A stretch of DNA of 64,000 nt from Clostridia bacterium (GTDB lineage: Bacteria > Bacillota_A > Clostridia > TANB77 > CAG-508), in the NCBI GenBank assembly GCA_022791475.1, contig JAAVZD010000027.1, positions 24,272-88,271 on the forward strand, in the 5' to 3' direction. Of this stretch, positions 1 to 8,573 are shown piece after piece. Positions within the stretch are counted from its first letter, which is position 1. The number at the start of each line of letters is the position of its first letter. The translations under genes were made by a program, and so were the position numbers. Under the pieces are notes generated by a model. The model saw nothing but the letters and a program-made list of their open reading frames with translations, did not search any database and was not told the DNA's origin.

Positions 1-1
1 A

Positions 2-109
2 AATTGTGACTTTCTAGTAAAAATCCCAATGAAGGGTAAAATAACATCACTAAATGCTTCGGTATCAGCTGGAATAGTAATATATGAAGCAATGAAACAA
101 AGAAATTAA
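2..109 (+). CDS. 3' end of an RlmB/TrmH-like (SpoU family) RNA 2'-O-methyltransferase
   Basis: Only the last 35 codons are in the window; the gene begins upstream. The reading frame starting at base 2 ends in the SpoU motif 3 signature: IPMKG, then [15 protein letters not shown], and stops at TAA 107-109. In this family the Asn-Ala-Ser-Val segment helps form the knotted SAM-binding site. Its members methylate a ribose 2'-OH in rRNA or tRNA. RlmB (23S rRNA G2251) is the commonest member in Clostridia, but 35 residues cannot separate RlmB from TrmH-like paralogues, so I give no symbol. A type C dispersed repeat follows the stop codon immediately. Confidence 0.75.
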   Translation, partial: NCDFLVKIPMKGKITSLNASVSAGIVIYEAMKQRN

Positions 110-156
110 TTGTAGAGGTCGCACCCTTGGGCGACCCGTTCTACAAAGAAATTACC
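109..156. repeat. Type C dispersed repeat (copy 1)
   Basis: The segment begins ttgtagaggtcgc and has the complementary arm gcgacccgttctacaa, followed by agaaattaccc. The same plan recurs near 2019, 2141, 18397, 23893, 28003, 28803, 30912, 41895, 41983, 46675 and 62969. It is a short palindromic REP- or MITE-like element without coding capacity. Confidence 0.7.
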
Positions 157-225
157 CAAAAGAAAAATGAAAAGTGAAGAGTGAATAATCAATAGTACAC
201 GCTTCGTGCGAAGGAGGAAAAGAAA

Positions 226-1683
226 ATGTATTACGGAAGAAAAAAAGGAATAATAATTGCAATAATAGTGGTAGCTATAATATTATTAGTAGGAATAGTA
301 GGAACATGTTTATATATGTTCACAGATTTATTTAAATCTAATGAAAAACTATTCTGGAAATATATGAGTAAACAGGTAGAAAGCATAGGAATAACACCAA
401 ATACACAAATGCAAGAAATACAAAAAAAGAAACAACAAAATCCATATATAACAAATGGAAAAGTTGAATTTTCTTCAACTAACAATGAAATTAATAATAA
501 TTTAGAAAAAGTCAAACTAATTTCTGAAGGAAAAACAGATAAATCAAATAATTATGCATATTCAGAAAATAAATTAGAATATAGCAATAGCACAATATTT
601 AACTTAAAATATGTACATGATGAAGATATATATGCTTTAAAATCAGATGAAATTGTAAATGTATATGTAGGTGTAAGAAATAAAAATTTAAATGTTCTAA
701 TGCAAAAACTAGGAATAACATTAGCCTTTGATATTCCAGATGAAATAGTTCCAATAGATTATTCTAGCATATATAATTTGACGCAGGAAGAAGAAAATCA
801 CCTAAAAGAAACATATTCAAATGTAATAATGCAAAATATTACTAAAGATTGTTATAGCAGACAAACAGAGGCAGTAGTAGAAAAAGATGGAGTTTCATAT
901 ACTACAACATCATATAGGTTAGACTTAAGTAGTGATTTAATTTCAGATATTACACTAAATATCTTAAACACATTAAAAACAGATACTGTTACTCTAAATT
1001 TAATAGCATCAAAAGCTTCTGGGTTAGGTATAGAAGAATATGCAACTGTAGATGGAGTAATTAATGGAATAGATAATATTATAAATAATTTAGAAAATGT
1101 TAATTTTGTAGATACATCATTTGTAGTATATAGTTATAAAGGAGAAACAATAATGACAGAAGTGTTATTAAAAAATACTTCTAAAACAACTATATATACA
1201 GGTAATTCAATTAAAATAAAATACGAAAACTTTGAAGATGATGCAGAATTTAATGTTATGAATATAGAAATAGTAAGTATCAATACATTTGCACAATCTG
1301 GTTTAAATATTAAAGCAAATGTAGATGACGAAACAGAAGTAACATTAGATATAAGCAATACAGGTTCAGCAGTAGAGGGAAATTTAAATACAAATATTAC
1401 AGGAACTGTTATGCAAAACGAAGAAATATATGAATTTGTATACACAGGAACTACTGAATTTGTAAATGAATTAGAAAATATAGAAGAATTAAACGAAACT
1501 AATTGTGCAATATTAAATGATTATTCACAGCAAGACTTAAATACATTAATGCAAGCTTTAATGAACCAAATAATAACAGTATTTAATCAAAAAGCACAAA
1601 TGATAGGAATATCAAATACAGTTGTTAATCCTACACCACAAGTTACAACAGATCAAAACCCAGAAACAACAAACAACATATAA
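226..1683 (+). CDS. Membrane-anchored extracytoplasmic protein of unknown function
   Basis: This 485-residue protein is not one I recognise. Residues 1-8 are basic, residues 9-32 form one strong transmembrane or uncleaved signal segment, and the rest is a hydrophilic, Asn/Thr-rich domain rich in predicted beta strand with a Pro/Thr tail. It is therefore probably anchored at the N terminus and exposed outside. The start ATG 226 follows gaaggagg at optimal spacing. The anchor resembles that of the CnaB/VWA adhesin at 33466: both have a short basic head, an Ile/Val-rich helix and a YMFT sequence just after it. The ribosome-binding segment lies in a small palindrome (gcttcgtgcgaag) that is nearly repeated before thrS. 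Confidence 0.7.
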   Translation: MYYGRKKGIIIAIIVVAIILLVGIVGTCLYMFTDLFKSNEKLFWKYMSKQVESIGITPNTQMQEIQKKKQQNPYITNGKVEFSSTNNEINNNLEKVKLISEGKTDKSNNYAYSENKLEYSNSTIFNLKYVHDEDIYALKSDEIVNVYVGVRNKNLNVLMQKLGITLAFDIPDEIVPIDYSSIYNLTQEEENHLKETYSNVIMQNITKDCYSRQTEAVVEKDGVSYTTTSYRLDLSSDLISDITLNILNTLKTDTVTLNLIASKASGLGIEEYATVDGVINGIDNIINNLENVNFVDTSFVVYSYKGETIMTEVLLKNTSKTTIYTGNSIKIKYENFEDDAEFNVMNIEIVSINTFAQSGLNIKANVDDETEVTLDISNTGSAVEGNLNTNITGTVMQNEEIYEFVYTGTTEFVNELENIEELNETNCAILNDYSQQDLNTLMQALMNQIITVFNQKAQMIGISNTVVNPTPQVTTDQNPETTNNI

Positions 1684-1721
1684 TTACAAAAAAATGTTAA
1701 TTAAAATTTGAATAAAATATA

Positions 1722-1750
1722 TTGACTAACATAAAATAAAAGTTTATAAT
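1722..1750 (+). promoter_or_regulatory. Sigma-A type promoter of the thrS T-box transcript
   Basis: TTGACT (1722-1727) and a perfect TATAAT (1745-1750) are separated by 17 bp. They lie just upstream of the T-box leader and just downstream of the stop codon of the preceding gene. Confidence 0.8.
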
Positions 1751-1780
1751 AATAATTAGTTAGAATATAAAAAACAAAAT

Positions 1781-1993
1781 TGAGACAAAGTAAAATAAAG
1801 GTTACTTAAAAAGAGAGAGTTTGCCACCGGCTGAAAGCAAACTTAAAGAAAACATATTTGAAAAACTACCTCAATGTTTCTAGAAAAAAAGCTAGACGTA
1901 TTACTTGCGTTAAAAGTATAAATTAAGTAAAAAAATAGGATGGAACCGTGTAAAAGCACTCCTATGCTCAAAAAGCATAGTGAGTGCTTTTTT
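1781..1993 (+). promoter_or_regulatory. T-box leader of thrS (threonine-responsive)
   Basis: The T-box core ggatggaaccgtg at 1938-1950 is close to the consensus GGTGGNACCGCG, and an intrinsic terminator follows directly. Upstream are the usual stem I elements (gagagagtttgcc, ctgaaagc). A likely specifier ACC, a Thr codon, lies at 1868-1870 within aactacctc, which fits the downstream threonyl-tRNA synthetase. Uncharged tRNA-Thr would pair with the specifier and, through its CCA end, with the T-box bulge. That stabilises the antiterminator and allows thrS to be read. The leader is short, and the specifier is inferred from position rather than from a modelled structure. Confidence 0.85.
1952..1993 (+). 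terminator. T-box terminator
   Basis: The stem aaaagcactcctatgc pairs with gcatagtgagtgctttt and ends in a T run. It overlaps the 3' side of the antiterminator, as expected for a transcriptional T-box switch. Confidence 0.9.
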
Positions 1994-2018
1994 GAATGAA
2001 AATAAAATCGTTTTTAAT

Positions 2019-2112
2019 TTGTAGAGGCGATTATTTCTTAGCTGTTGGAGCAAAGCGAGTTACAGATAAGTTATGCATTAGCTTAATCGCCCGCTTTTCT
2101 AAGAAAATACCC
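2019..2112. repeat. Type C dispersed repeat (copy 2, long form)
   Basis: It starts tgtaggcgatta-like (gtagaggcgatta) and ends taatcgcccgcttttctaag, so the two arms are complementary. The middle contains cttagctgttggagcaaagc followed by a stretch whose reverse complement (ataacttatctgtaactcg) occurs again in the copy near 23900. Confidence 0.7.
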
Positions 2113-2140
2113 TAGAGAAGAATACAAATCAAAGATTTAA

Positions 2141-2170
2141 GGTAGGGGTGGCACCCATGGGCGACCCGAA
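2141..2170. repeat. Type C dispersed repeat (copy 3, short form)
   Basis: The sequence ggtaggggtggcacc is followed by atgggcgacccg. It has the same arms as copy 1 with a shorter middle, and sits about 120 bp upstream of thrS, downstream of the T-box terminator. Confidence 0.6.
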
Positions 2171-2292
2171 AGACGTAAATATATTTCGACAAAAGAAAAT
2201 TCAAAATGCGGTGTAAAAATCCTAAAATGAATAATGAATAGTGAGGAGTAAATAATGAATAATATACGCTTCACGTGAAGGAGGAAAAGAAA

Positions 2293-4065
2293 ATGTTTAA
2301 AATTAAATTAGAAGGTGGAAGAACAATGGAAATAGAAGAAAGTATGTATTGGCATACAACAGCCCATATACTAGCACAAGCAGTAAAAAGGCTATTTCCA
2401 AACTATAAATTAACAATAGGACCAGCAATTGAAAATGGTTTCTATTATGATTTCGATGTAGAAAAACCATTTACAGAAGACGATATATCAAAAATAGAAG
2501 AAGAAATGAAAAAAATAATAAAAGAAGATTTGACTATAGAAAGATTTGAACTTCCAAGAGAAGAAGCAATTAAATTAATGGAGGAAAAAGAAGAACCTTA
2601 CAAAGTAGAATTAATAAAAGAATTGCCAGAAGGAGAAGTAATATCATTCTATAAACAAGGTGAATTTGTAGACTTATGTCGTGGGCCACATCTTCCAAGC
2701 ACAGGAAAAGTAAAAGCAATAAAATTAACATCAATGTCATCTGCATATTGGAGAGGAGACGCAAAAAACAAATCTCTTCAAAGGATATATGGAATATCAT
2801 TCCCAAAAGCAAGCGAATTAGAAGAATATTTGACAAAGCTAGAAGAAGCGAAACAACGTGACCATAGAAAATTAGGAAAAGAATTAGGAATATTCATGAC
2901 ACATGACTTAGTAGGAAAAGGTTTACCAATGTACTTACCAAATGGATATATTGTATGGGAATTATTAGAAAACTATATAAAAGGAAAAGAAAAGAAACTA
3001 GGATATAAACACGTATTAACACCACCACTAGCAACAGTAGACCTATACAAAACATCAGGACACTGGGACCACTACAAAGATGGAATGTTCCCTAAAATGG
3101 AAGTAGAAGGAGAAGAATTCGTACTTCGCCCAATGAACTGCCCACACCACATGATGATATATGCAAATACTATACATTCTTATAGAGATTTACCAATAAG
3201 AATAGGAGAAATAGCAAGAGACTGCAGGTTTGAAGCAAGTGGAACATTAAAAGGAATAGAAAGGGTAAGAACATTCTGCCAAAATGATGCCCATTTATTT
3301 GTAACACCAGAACAAATAGAAGAAGAATTCAAAACAGTAGTAAACTTAATATTAGAAGCATATAAAGACCTAAATATTACAGACTATCACTTTGAATTAT
3401 CTTTAAGAGACCCAGAAGATAAAGTAAAATATCACCCAGATGATGAAATGTGGAACAACGCAGAAAACAAATTAAGAAAAGTTTTAGATGATATTGGAAT
3501 TCCATATGTAGAAAAAATAGGAGAAGCAGCATTTTATGGACCAAAATTAGATGTTCAAGTAAAACCAGCAGTAGGAAATGAATATTCATTATCAACATGT
3601 CAACTAGATTTCTGCTTACCAGCAAAATTCAACTTAAGCTATATAGATAAAGACGGAGAAAAGAAAATGCCAGTAGTACTTCACAGAGCAGTATTTGGAA
3701 GTATAGACAGATTTATAGCATACTACTTAGAAGAAACAAAAGGAGCATTACCAATATGGCTTGCACCATTACAAGTAAAAGTATTACCAATTACAGATAA
3801 ACAATTAGATTATGCAAAAGAAGTTAATAGCAAATTACTAGAAAAAGGAATAAGAGTAGAACTAGACTCAAGACAAGAAAAACTAGGTTACAAAATACGT
3901 GAAGCGCAAATGTCAAAAGTTCCATATATATTAGTAATAGGTGATAAAGAAATAGAAGCAAAAGCAGTAGGAGTAAGATCAAGAAGTGAAGGAGACATAG
4001 GACAACTTCCAGTAGAAGAATTTATAGAACGCATACAAGAAGAAATAAAAAATTATACAATATAA
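2293..4065 (+). CDS. thrS: Threonyl-tRNA synthetase lacking the TGS domain
   Basis: This enzyme attaches threonine to tRNA-Thr in the cytosol. Residues from about 20 form the N2 editing domain (HTTAHILAQA, the HxxxH zinc-like motif). The class II catalytic core follows with the zinc Cys in MNCPHHMM, motif 2 around RDCRFEASG and motif 3 around LHRAVFGSIDRF, then the anticodon-binding domain. At 590 residues it is about 50 shorter than typical ThrRS because the N-terminal TGS domain is missing. I chose ATG 2293, 8 bp after aaggagg; an in-frame GTG at 2275 precedes the ribosome-binding site. A T-box leader controls expression. Confidence 0.95.
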   Translation: MFKIKLEGGRTMEIEESMYWHTTAHILAQAVKRLFPNYKLTIGPAIENGFYYDFDVEKPFTEDDISKIEEEMKKIIKEDLTIERFELPREEAIKLMEEKEEPYKVELIKELPEGEVISFYKQGEFVDLCRGPHLPSTGKVKAIKLTSMSSAYWRGDAKNKSLQRIYGISFPKASELEEYLTKLEEAKQRDHRKLGKELGIFMTHDLVGKGLPMYLPNGYIVWELLENYIKGKEKKLGYKHVLTPPLATVDLYKTSGHWDHYKDGMFPKMEVEGEEFVLRPMNCPHHMMIYANTIHSYRDLPIRIGEIARDCRFEASGTLKGIERVRTFCQNDAHLFVTPEQIEEEFKTVVNLILEAYKDLNITDYHFELSLRDPEDKVKYHPDDEMWNNAENKLRKVLDDIGIPYVEKIGEAAFYGPKLDVQVKPAVGNEYSLSTCQLDFCLPAKFNLSYIDKDGEKKMPVVLHRAVFGSIDRFIAYYLEETKGALPIWLAPLQVKVLPITDKQLDYAKEVNSKLLEKGIRVELDSRQEKLGYKIREAQMSKVPYILVIGDKEIEAKAVGVRSRSEGDIGQLPVEEFIERIQEEIKNYTI

Positions 4066-4070
4066 AATAA

Positions 4071-4167
4071 GTGACAATGGGACGGAGTTTTTGTCACTAG
4101 CCTTTTAGGACTTTTAAATTAAAAAAATTCTAAACAACTAGTGACAAAAACTCCGTCCCATTGTCAC
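4071..4167. repeat. Type B inverted-repeat element (copy 1)
   Basis: This 97 bp element has near-perfect terminal inverted repeats. The left arm begins gtgacaatgggacggag and reads on to cactag at 4099. The right arm runs from ctagtgacaaaaactccg to cccattgtcac. The loop is AT-rich. A second copy lies at 44775-44873. It sits between thrS and the S4 gene and creates a spurious N-terminal extension of the S4 reading frame. No coding capacity. Confidence 0.85.
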
Positions 4168-4182
4168 GAAAGGAGAATAAAA

Positions 4183-4419
4183 ATGAGATTAGATAAATTT
4201 CTAAAAGTTTCAAGAGTAATAAAAAGAAGAACTGTTGCAAATGAAGCGGCAGATGGTGGTAGGGTATCTGTAAATGGAAAAATAGTAAAACCAAGCTATG
4301 AAGTAAAAGTAGGAGATATTGTAGAAATAAAATTTGGAGATAAAATATCTAAATTTGAAATTATAAAAATACCACAAGTTGCAGGAAAAGATATGGGAGA
4401 ATTAATAAAGATATTATAA
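4183..4419 (+). CDS. S4-domain RNA-binding protein (RqcP/YabO/Hsp15-like)
   Basis: This 78-residue protein is a single S4 RNA-binding fold: MRLDKFLKVSRVIKRRTVA, then NEAADGGRVSVNG and a basic tail. In Firmicutes the closest family is RqcP (YabO), which binds stalled 50S-peptidyl-tRNA complexes with RqcH and supports C-terminal alanine tailing; Hsp15 is the proteobacterial relative. Length and motif order fit RqcP. The start ATG 4183 follows aaaggag. A longer frame from 4141 would begin inside the type B repeat and is rejected. A terminator follows at 4434. Confidence 0.85.
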   Translation: MRLDKFLKVSRVIKRRTVANEAADGGRVSVNGKIVKPSYEVKVGDIVEIKFGDKISKFEIIKIPQVAGKDMGELIKIL

Positions 4420-4433
4420 AAATATTATCACGC

Positions 4434-4466
4434 AAAAAGGATTGGAAAAATACCAATTCTTTTTTA
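4434..4466 (+). terminator. Intrinsic terminator after the S4 gene
   Basis: The stem aaaaaggattgg pairs with ccaattcttttt across a 7-base loop and ends in a T run. Confidence 0.8.
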
Positions 4467-4554
4467 CTTTTTTATTGTTTAGAAACCTAAATTATGATAT
4501 ACTTTCCTTAAAATATATAATATATAAGATATAAAAAATAATACAATAATAAAA

Positions 4555-4604
4555 GGACTGTCCCTACCGTTCCGATTTCGGAACGAAAAAGACCGTCCCT
4601 ACTG
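4555..4604. repeat. Short repeat with two gtccctac units
   Basis: The units ggactgtccctacc and agaccgtccctact flank a small hairpin (gttccgatttcggaac) just before the dnaE ribosome-binding site. Its gtccc cores recall the type A elements, so it may be a degenerate member. Confidence 0.5.
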
Positions 4605-4622
4605 TGCGGAGGGAGAAGAAGG

Positions 4623-7600
4623 ATGTCGAATTTTGTACACTTACACATACATAGTGAGTTTAGCTTACTAGATGGAGCAAATAGAATAAAAGATATACCA
4701 GTTATAGCAAGTAAGCTAGGAATGAATGCAATAGCAATTACAGACCATGGCTCTATGTTTGGAGTTATAGACTTTTACAAAGCCTGCAAGGCAAATGATA
4801 TAAAACCAATTATAGGGTGCGAAGTATATGTAGCACCACGAACAAGGCATGATAAAGATCCTAATTTAGATAGTAAATATAACCACTTAATATTATTAGC
4901 AAAAGATAAACAAGGTTACCAAAACTTATCAAAATTAGTTTCTATAGGCTACACAGAGGGTTTTTATTATAAACCACGTATAGATAAAGAAATACTAGAA
5001 AAATACCATGAAGGTCTAGTATGCTGTAGTGCATGTTTAGCAGGAGAAGTAAATCAAGCAATACTAAATAACAATATGGAAGAGGCAAAAAAAGTAGCAC
5101 TATGGTTCAAAGAACTATTTGGAGAAGACTACTACCTAGAAATTCAAAACAATGGAGTAAAAGAGCAAATACTAGTAAATCAAAAATTAATAGAATTATC
5201 AAAAGAACTAAACATTCCACTAGTAGCAACAAATGATGCTCATTATTCAACACGAGAAGATGCATATAATCATGAAGTATTACTATGTATTCAAACAGGG
5301 AAGAAAATGTCAGACGAAGACAGAATGCGTTTTGAAACAGATGAACTATATATAAAATCACCAGAAGAAATGAGTGATTACTTCTCAAATGTACCAGAAG
5401 CGATAGAAAACACAGTAAAAATAGCAGAAAAATGTAATGTGGAATTTGAATTTGGTCATACAATACTACCAAATTATGATGTGCCAGAAGGTTTTGAAAC
5501 ACACTATGATTATATAGAGAATTTGACCAAAAAAGGTTTAATAAAAAGATATGGGAAAGAAAATGAGGCTAACCTAGAGGAAGCATATAATTCCCTACCA
5601 GAAGAAATAACAAAAAGATCAGAATACGAATTAGGTGTAATCAAAAAAATGGGCTATGTAGACTACTTCCTAATAGTATGGGACTACATAAATTTTGCAA
5701 AAACACATGATATACCAGTAGGCCCAGGCCGTGGCTCAGGAGCAGGTTCAATAGTAGCCTATGCCATAGGAATAACAGATATAGACCCAATAAAATATAA
5801 CCTACTATTTGAACGTTTCCTAAACCCTGAAAGAATTAGTATGCCCGACTTTGACGTAGACTTCTGCTACGAAAAAAGAGATAAAGTAATAGAATATGTA
5901 TGTGAAAAATATGGCTATGACCATGTATCCCAAATAATAACATTTGGAACAATGTCAGCAAGAATGGTAATACGTGATGTAGCAAGAGTGCTAGACGTTC
6001 CATACGCCGAAGCAGATAAACTTGCAAAAATGATACCAAATGAAATTCATATAACAATAAAAAAAGCAATGGAGCAAAATAGAGAACTAAGAGATTTATA
6101 TGAATCAGATGCAGAAATAAAAAAACTATTAGATATAGCAATGGCACTAGAAGGAATGCCACGTCAGGCCTCAACACACGCTTGTGGAATAGTAATAACA
6201 AAAGACCCAGTAGATACATATGTGCCACTATATGTAAGAGAAGGAAACATATCTACACAATTTATAATGACAACCCTAGAAGAACTAGGTTTATTAAAAA
6301 TGGACTTTTTAGGACTACGTACATTAACAGTTATAAAAGACACAATAGACTTAGTAAAAAAAGATAAAAACATAGAAGTAGAATTTGACAAAGAGATGAA
6401 TGATCCAAAAGTATATAAACTATGGCAAGAAGGGAACTCAGTTGGAATATTTCAATTTGAATCACAAGGAATGACAAACTTCATGAAAGAGCTAAAACCA
6501 GATAGCTTAGAAGACATAATAGCTGGAGTTTCACTATATCGCCCAGGCCCAATGGACCAAATCCCAAGATATATAGCAAACAAAAAGGACCCTGAACACG
6601 CAGTATACACACACCCTTCTCTAAAACCAATACTAGAAGTAACCTATGGCTGTATGGTATACCAAGAACAAGTTATGCAAATAGTTAGGGACTTAGCAGG
6701 CTATTCACTAGGAAGAGCCGACTTAGTACGTCGTGCAATGGGAAAGAAAAAGCTAGAAGTAATGGCAAAAGAAAGAGAAATATTTATACATGGACAATTA
6801 GATGAAGAAGGAAACGTAATAGTTCCAGGCTGTGTACGAAATGGAATAGATGAAAAAAGTGCAGACAAAATATTTGATGAAATGGCAGAATTTGCAAAAT
6901 ATGCTTTCAACAAATCACACGCAGCAGCATATGCAGTAGTATCATACCAAACAGCATACTTAAAAGCATATTACCCAGAAGAATTCATGGCAGCAACACT
7001 AAATAGCTTTTTAGGAAACTTAGATAAAGTACCATACTACATAGAAGAATGTAAAAGGCTAAACATAGAAATATTAAAACCAGACATAAATGAAAGTGAA
7101 ACAAGGTTCACAGTAGATAAAAATGGTAAAATACGTTTCGGAATGGGAAGCATAAAAAACGTAGGAACAGTAGCAGTAGATAGCATAGTAGAAGAAAGAA
7201 GAAAAAATGGAAAATACAAAAGCTTCACAGAATTTTGTGAAAGAATACAAGGAGAAGCAGTAAACAAAAAATGTATAGAAAGTTTAATAAAAGCAGGAGC
7301 CTTCGACGAATTTGAACAAACAAGAAGCACACTAATGGCATCATTTGAAGAAATACTAGACTCAATATCAGACTCATCAAAAAAGAACTTCAAAGGCCAA
7401 GTATCAATGTTCGACTTAAACTCACGGAAATACTGAGGAGAAAAATGACCTAGAAAAATTAAAATACACATATCACACACTAAAAGAATACTCAGATAAA
7501 GAACTACTATCAATGGAAAAAGAAATGCTAGGATTATACATATCAGGCCACCCATTAGAAGAACTAAAAGAACAAATAGAAATGTGTTCAAACATAAGCA

Positions 7601-8202
7601 CACTAAAAATAAGAGAAGCACTAGAAGAACAAGAACAAACAGGAGCAATTCAACTAAAAGATGGACAAAATGTAAAATTTGCAGGAATAATAAACAGCAT
7701 CAAAAAGAAATACACAAAAAATAACAAAATAATGGCATTTGTAAACATAGAAGACTTATATGGAAACATAGAAACAATAGTATTCGAAAATGCATACCAA
7801 CAAGCAGGAACAGCTTTAATGGAAGAAAGTATAGTATTAGTAGAAGGGCGTTTAAGTATACGTGAAGAAGAACAAAGTGTAAGTATAATAGCAAACAAAA
7901 TAGTCCCATTGGGGACGTTTCCTAATGGGGTATCTGACACTTTTGGGACATCTGTCACTTTTGGAAATCAAGAAATACCAAAAAGAAAAGAGATAACTAT
8001 AAATATTACAAATCTAGCAGAAGAGCAAAAAGATAAATTAAGAGGAGCACTTAAATTTTTTACAGGAGATAGAAACAATACACCAGTAAAAATAATAAAT
8101 GGAGAAAACAAAATGCCAGCAGGTGGAATATTTGTAAATGGTAGCACTTTGGAAGAAATAGAAGAAATAGTAGGAAAAGAGAATGTATCAATTTTAGGAT
8201 AG
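4623..8202 (+). CDS. dnaE: DNA polymerase III alpha subunit (DnaE), with a +1 frameshift at codon 935
   Basis: This is a replicative DNA polymerase of the C family. The PHP domain is at about residues 5-210 (HLHIHSEFSLLDG, ITDHGSMFG). The polymerase core has GPGRGSGAGS and the acidic triad in PDFDVDF, followed by YQEQVM, AMGKKK and tandem helix-hairpin-helices. After the break come LGLYISGHPLEE, an OB fold (FAGIINSIKKKY) and a C-terminal domain. The zero frame stops at TGA 7434-7436 after CGG 7425-7427. Skipping one base (C7425) continues into the downstream frame and gives about 1,192 residues, the normal DnaE1 length. A type A repeat is translated in frame inside the gene at 7904-7964. The break is either +1 recoding or a base error. 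Confidence 0.93.
7904..7964 (+). repeat. Type A dispersed repeat inside the dnaE coding sequence
   Basis: The string cattggggacgtttcctaat, followed by ggg and a tatctg-type tail, is almost identical to the intergenic copy at 16118-16177. Here it is read in frame as about 20 residues (PLGTFPNGVSDTFGTSVTFG) between the OB fold and the last domain of DnaE, apparently a tolerated linker insertion. Confidence 0.8.
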
Positions 8203-8237
8203 TTATTAACCTAAGATAAATATTAAGTTTCCAATTT

Positions 8238-8272
8238 ACTAGCACAGGTTGTATCTGTGCTAGTTTTCTTTT
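8238..8272 (+). terminator. Terminator after dnaE
   Basis: The perfect stem actagcacag / ctgtgctagt with a 7-base loop is followed by ttttcttttat. Confidence 0.9.
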
Positions 8273-8407
8273 ATATATTAATAAAAAGTTGATTTTTAAC
8301 TTAAACTATTGTATAAAAACATAAAATAAGATATTATAATGAATAAGATAAAATTTTTTACTTTTTTAAAACTGAAAAGTAAACTATAAACAAAAAGTGA
8401 GGTAAAA

Positions 8408-8559
8408 ATGAAAATATTAATTGCAGGTTTTGAAGGAAATAATAATTCGGCAAAAATACTATTAGATAATATAAAAGAAAAAATAATGAAGATATTGATA
8501 ACATTGAAGACATAGAAAAATTGTCAAATGCAATATTAAATTATATTAAAACTTTATAA
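8408..8559 (+). pseudogene. Remnant of a small cytosolic enzyme gene, possibly pyroglutamyl-peptidase-like
   Basis: ATG 8408, after a gaggtaaaa ribosome-binding site, opens MKILIAGFEGNNNSAKILL, which resembles the N terminus of Pcp-type pyrrolidone-carboxylate peptidases (MKxLxTGFxPF). That frame stops at about position 8512. Another frame (NNEDIDNIEDIEKLSNAIL, then NYIKTL) ends at TAA 8557-8559 and looks like a C-terminal helix. It therefore reads as the two ends of a gene joined by an internal deletion plus frameshift. The family assignment is weak, because the catalytic Glu, Cys and His regions are all missing. It lies directly upstream of the MATE gene and may only supply leader RNA. Confidence 0.4.
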
Positions 8560-8573
8560 AAAAGGAGAAATAA

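Noticed and set aside
4141..4182. N-terminal extension of the S4 protein (MTKTPSHCHERRIK)
   Set aside because: It is encoded by the right arm of a type B repeat. The same peptide start appears on the opposite strand at the second repeat copy, and a good ribosome-binding site precedes ATG 4183.
7425..7436. dnaE, recD2 and gpmI as pseudogenes
   Set aside because: Each has a single, identical type of break, no other damage, normal total length when joined, and an essential or conserved role.
7037..7648. Long Leu-rich minus-strand frames opposite dnaE and many other genes
   Set aside because: They are shadows caused by AT-rich codon bias on the coding strand; they lack ribosome-binding sites and known motifs.
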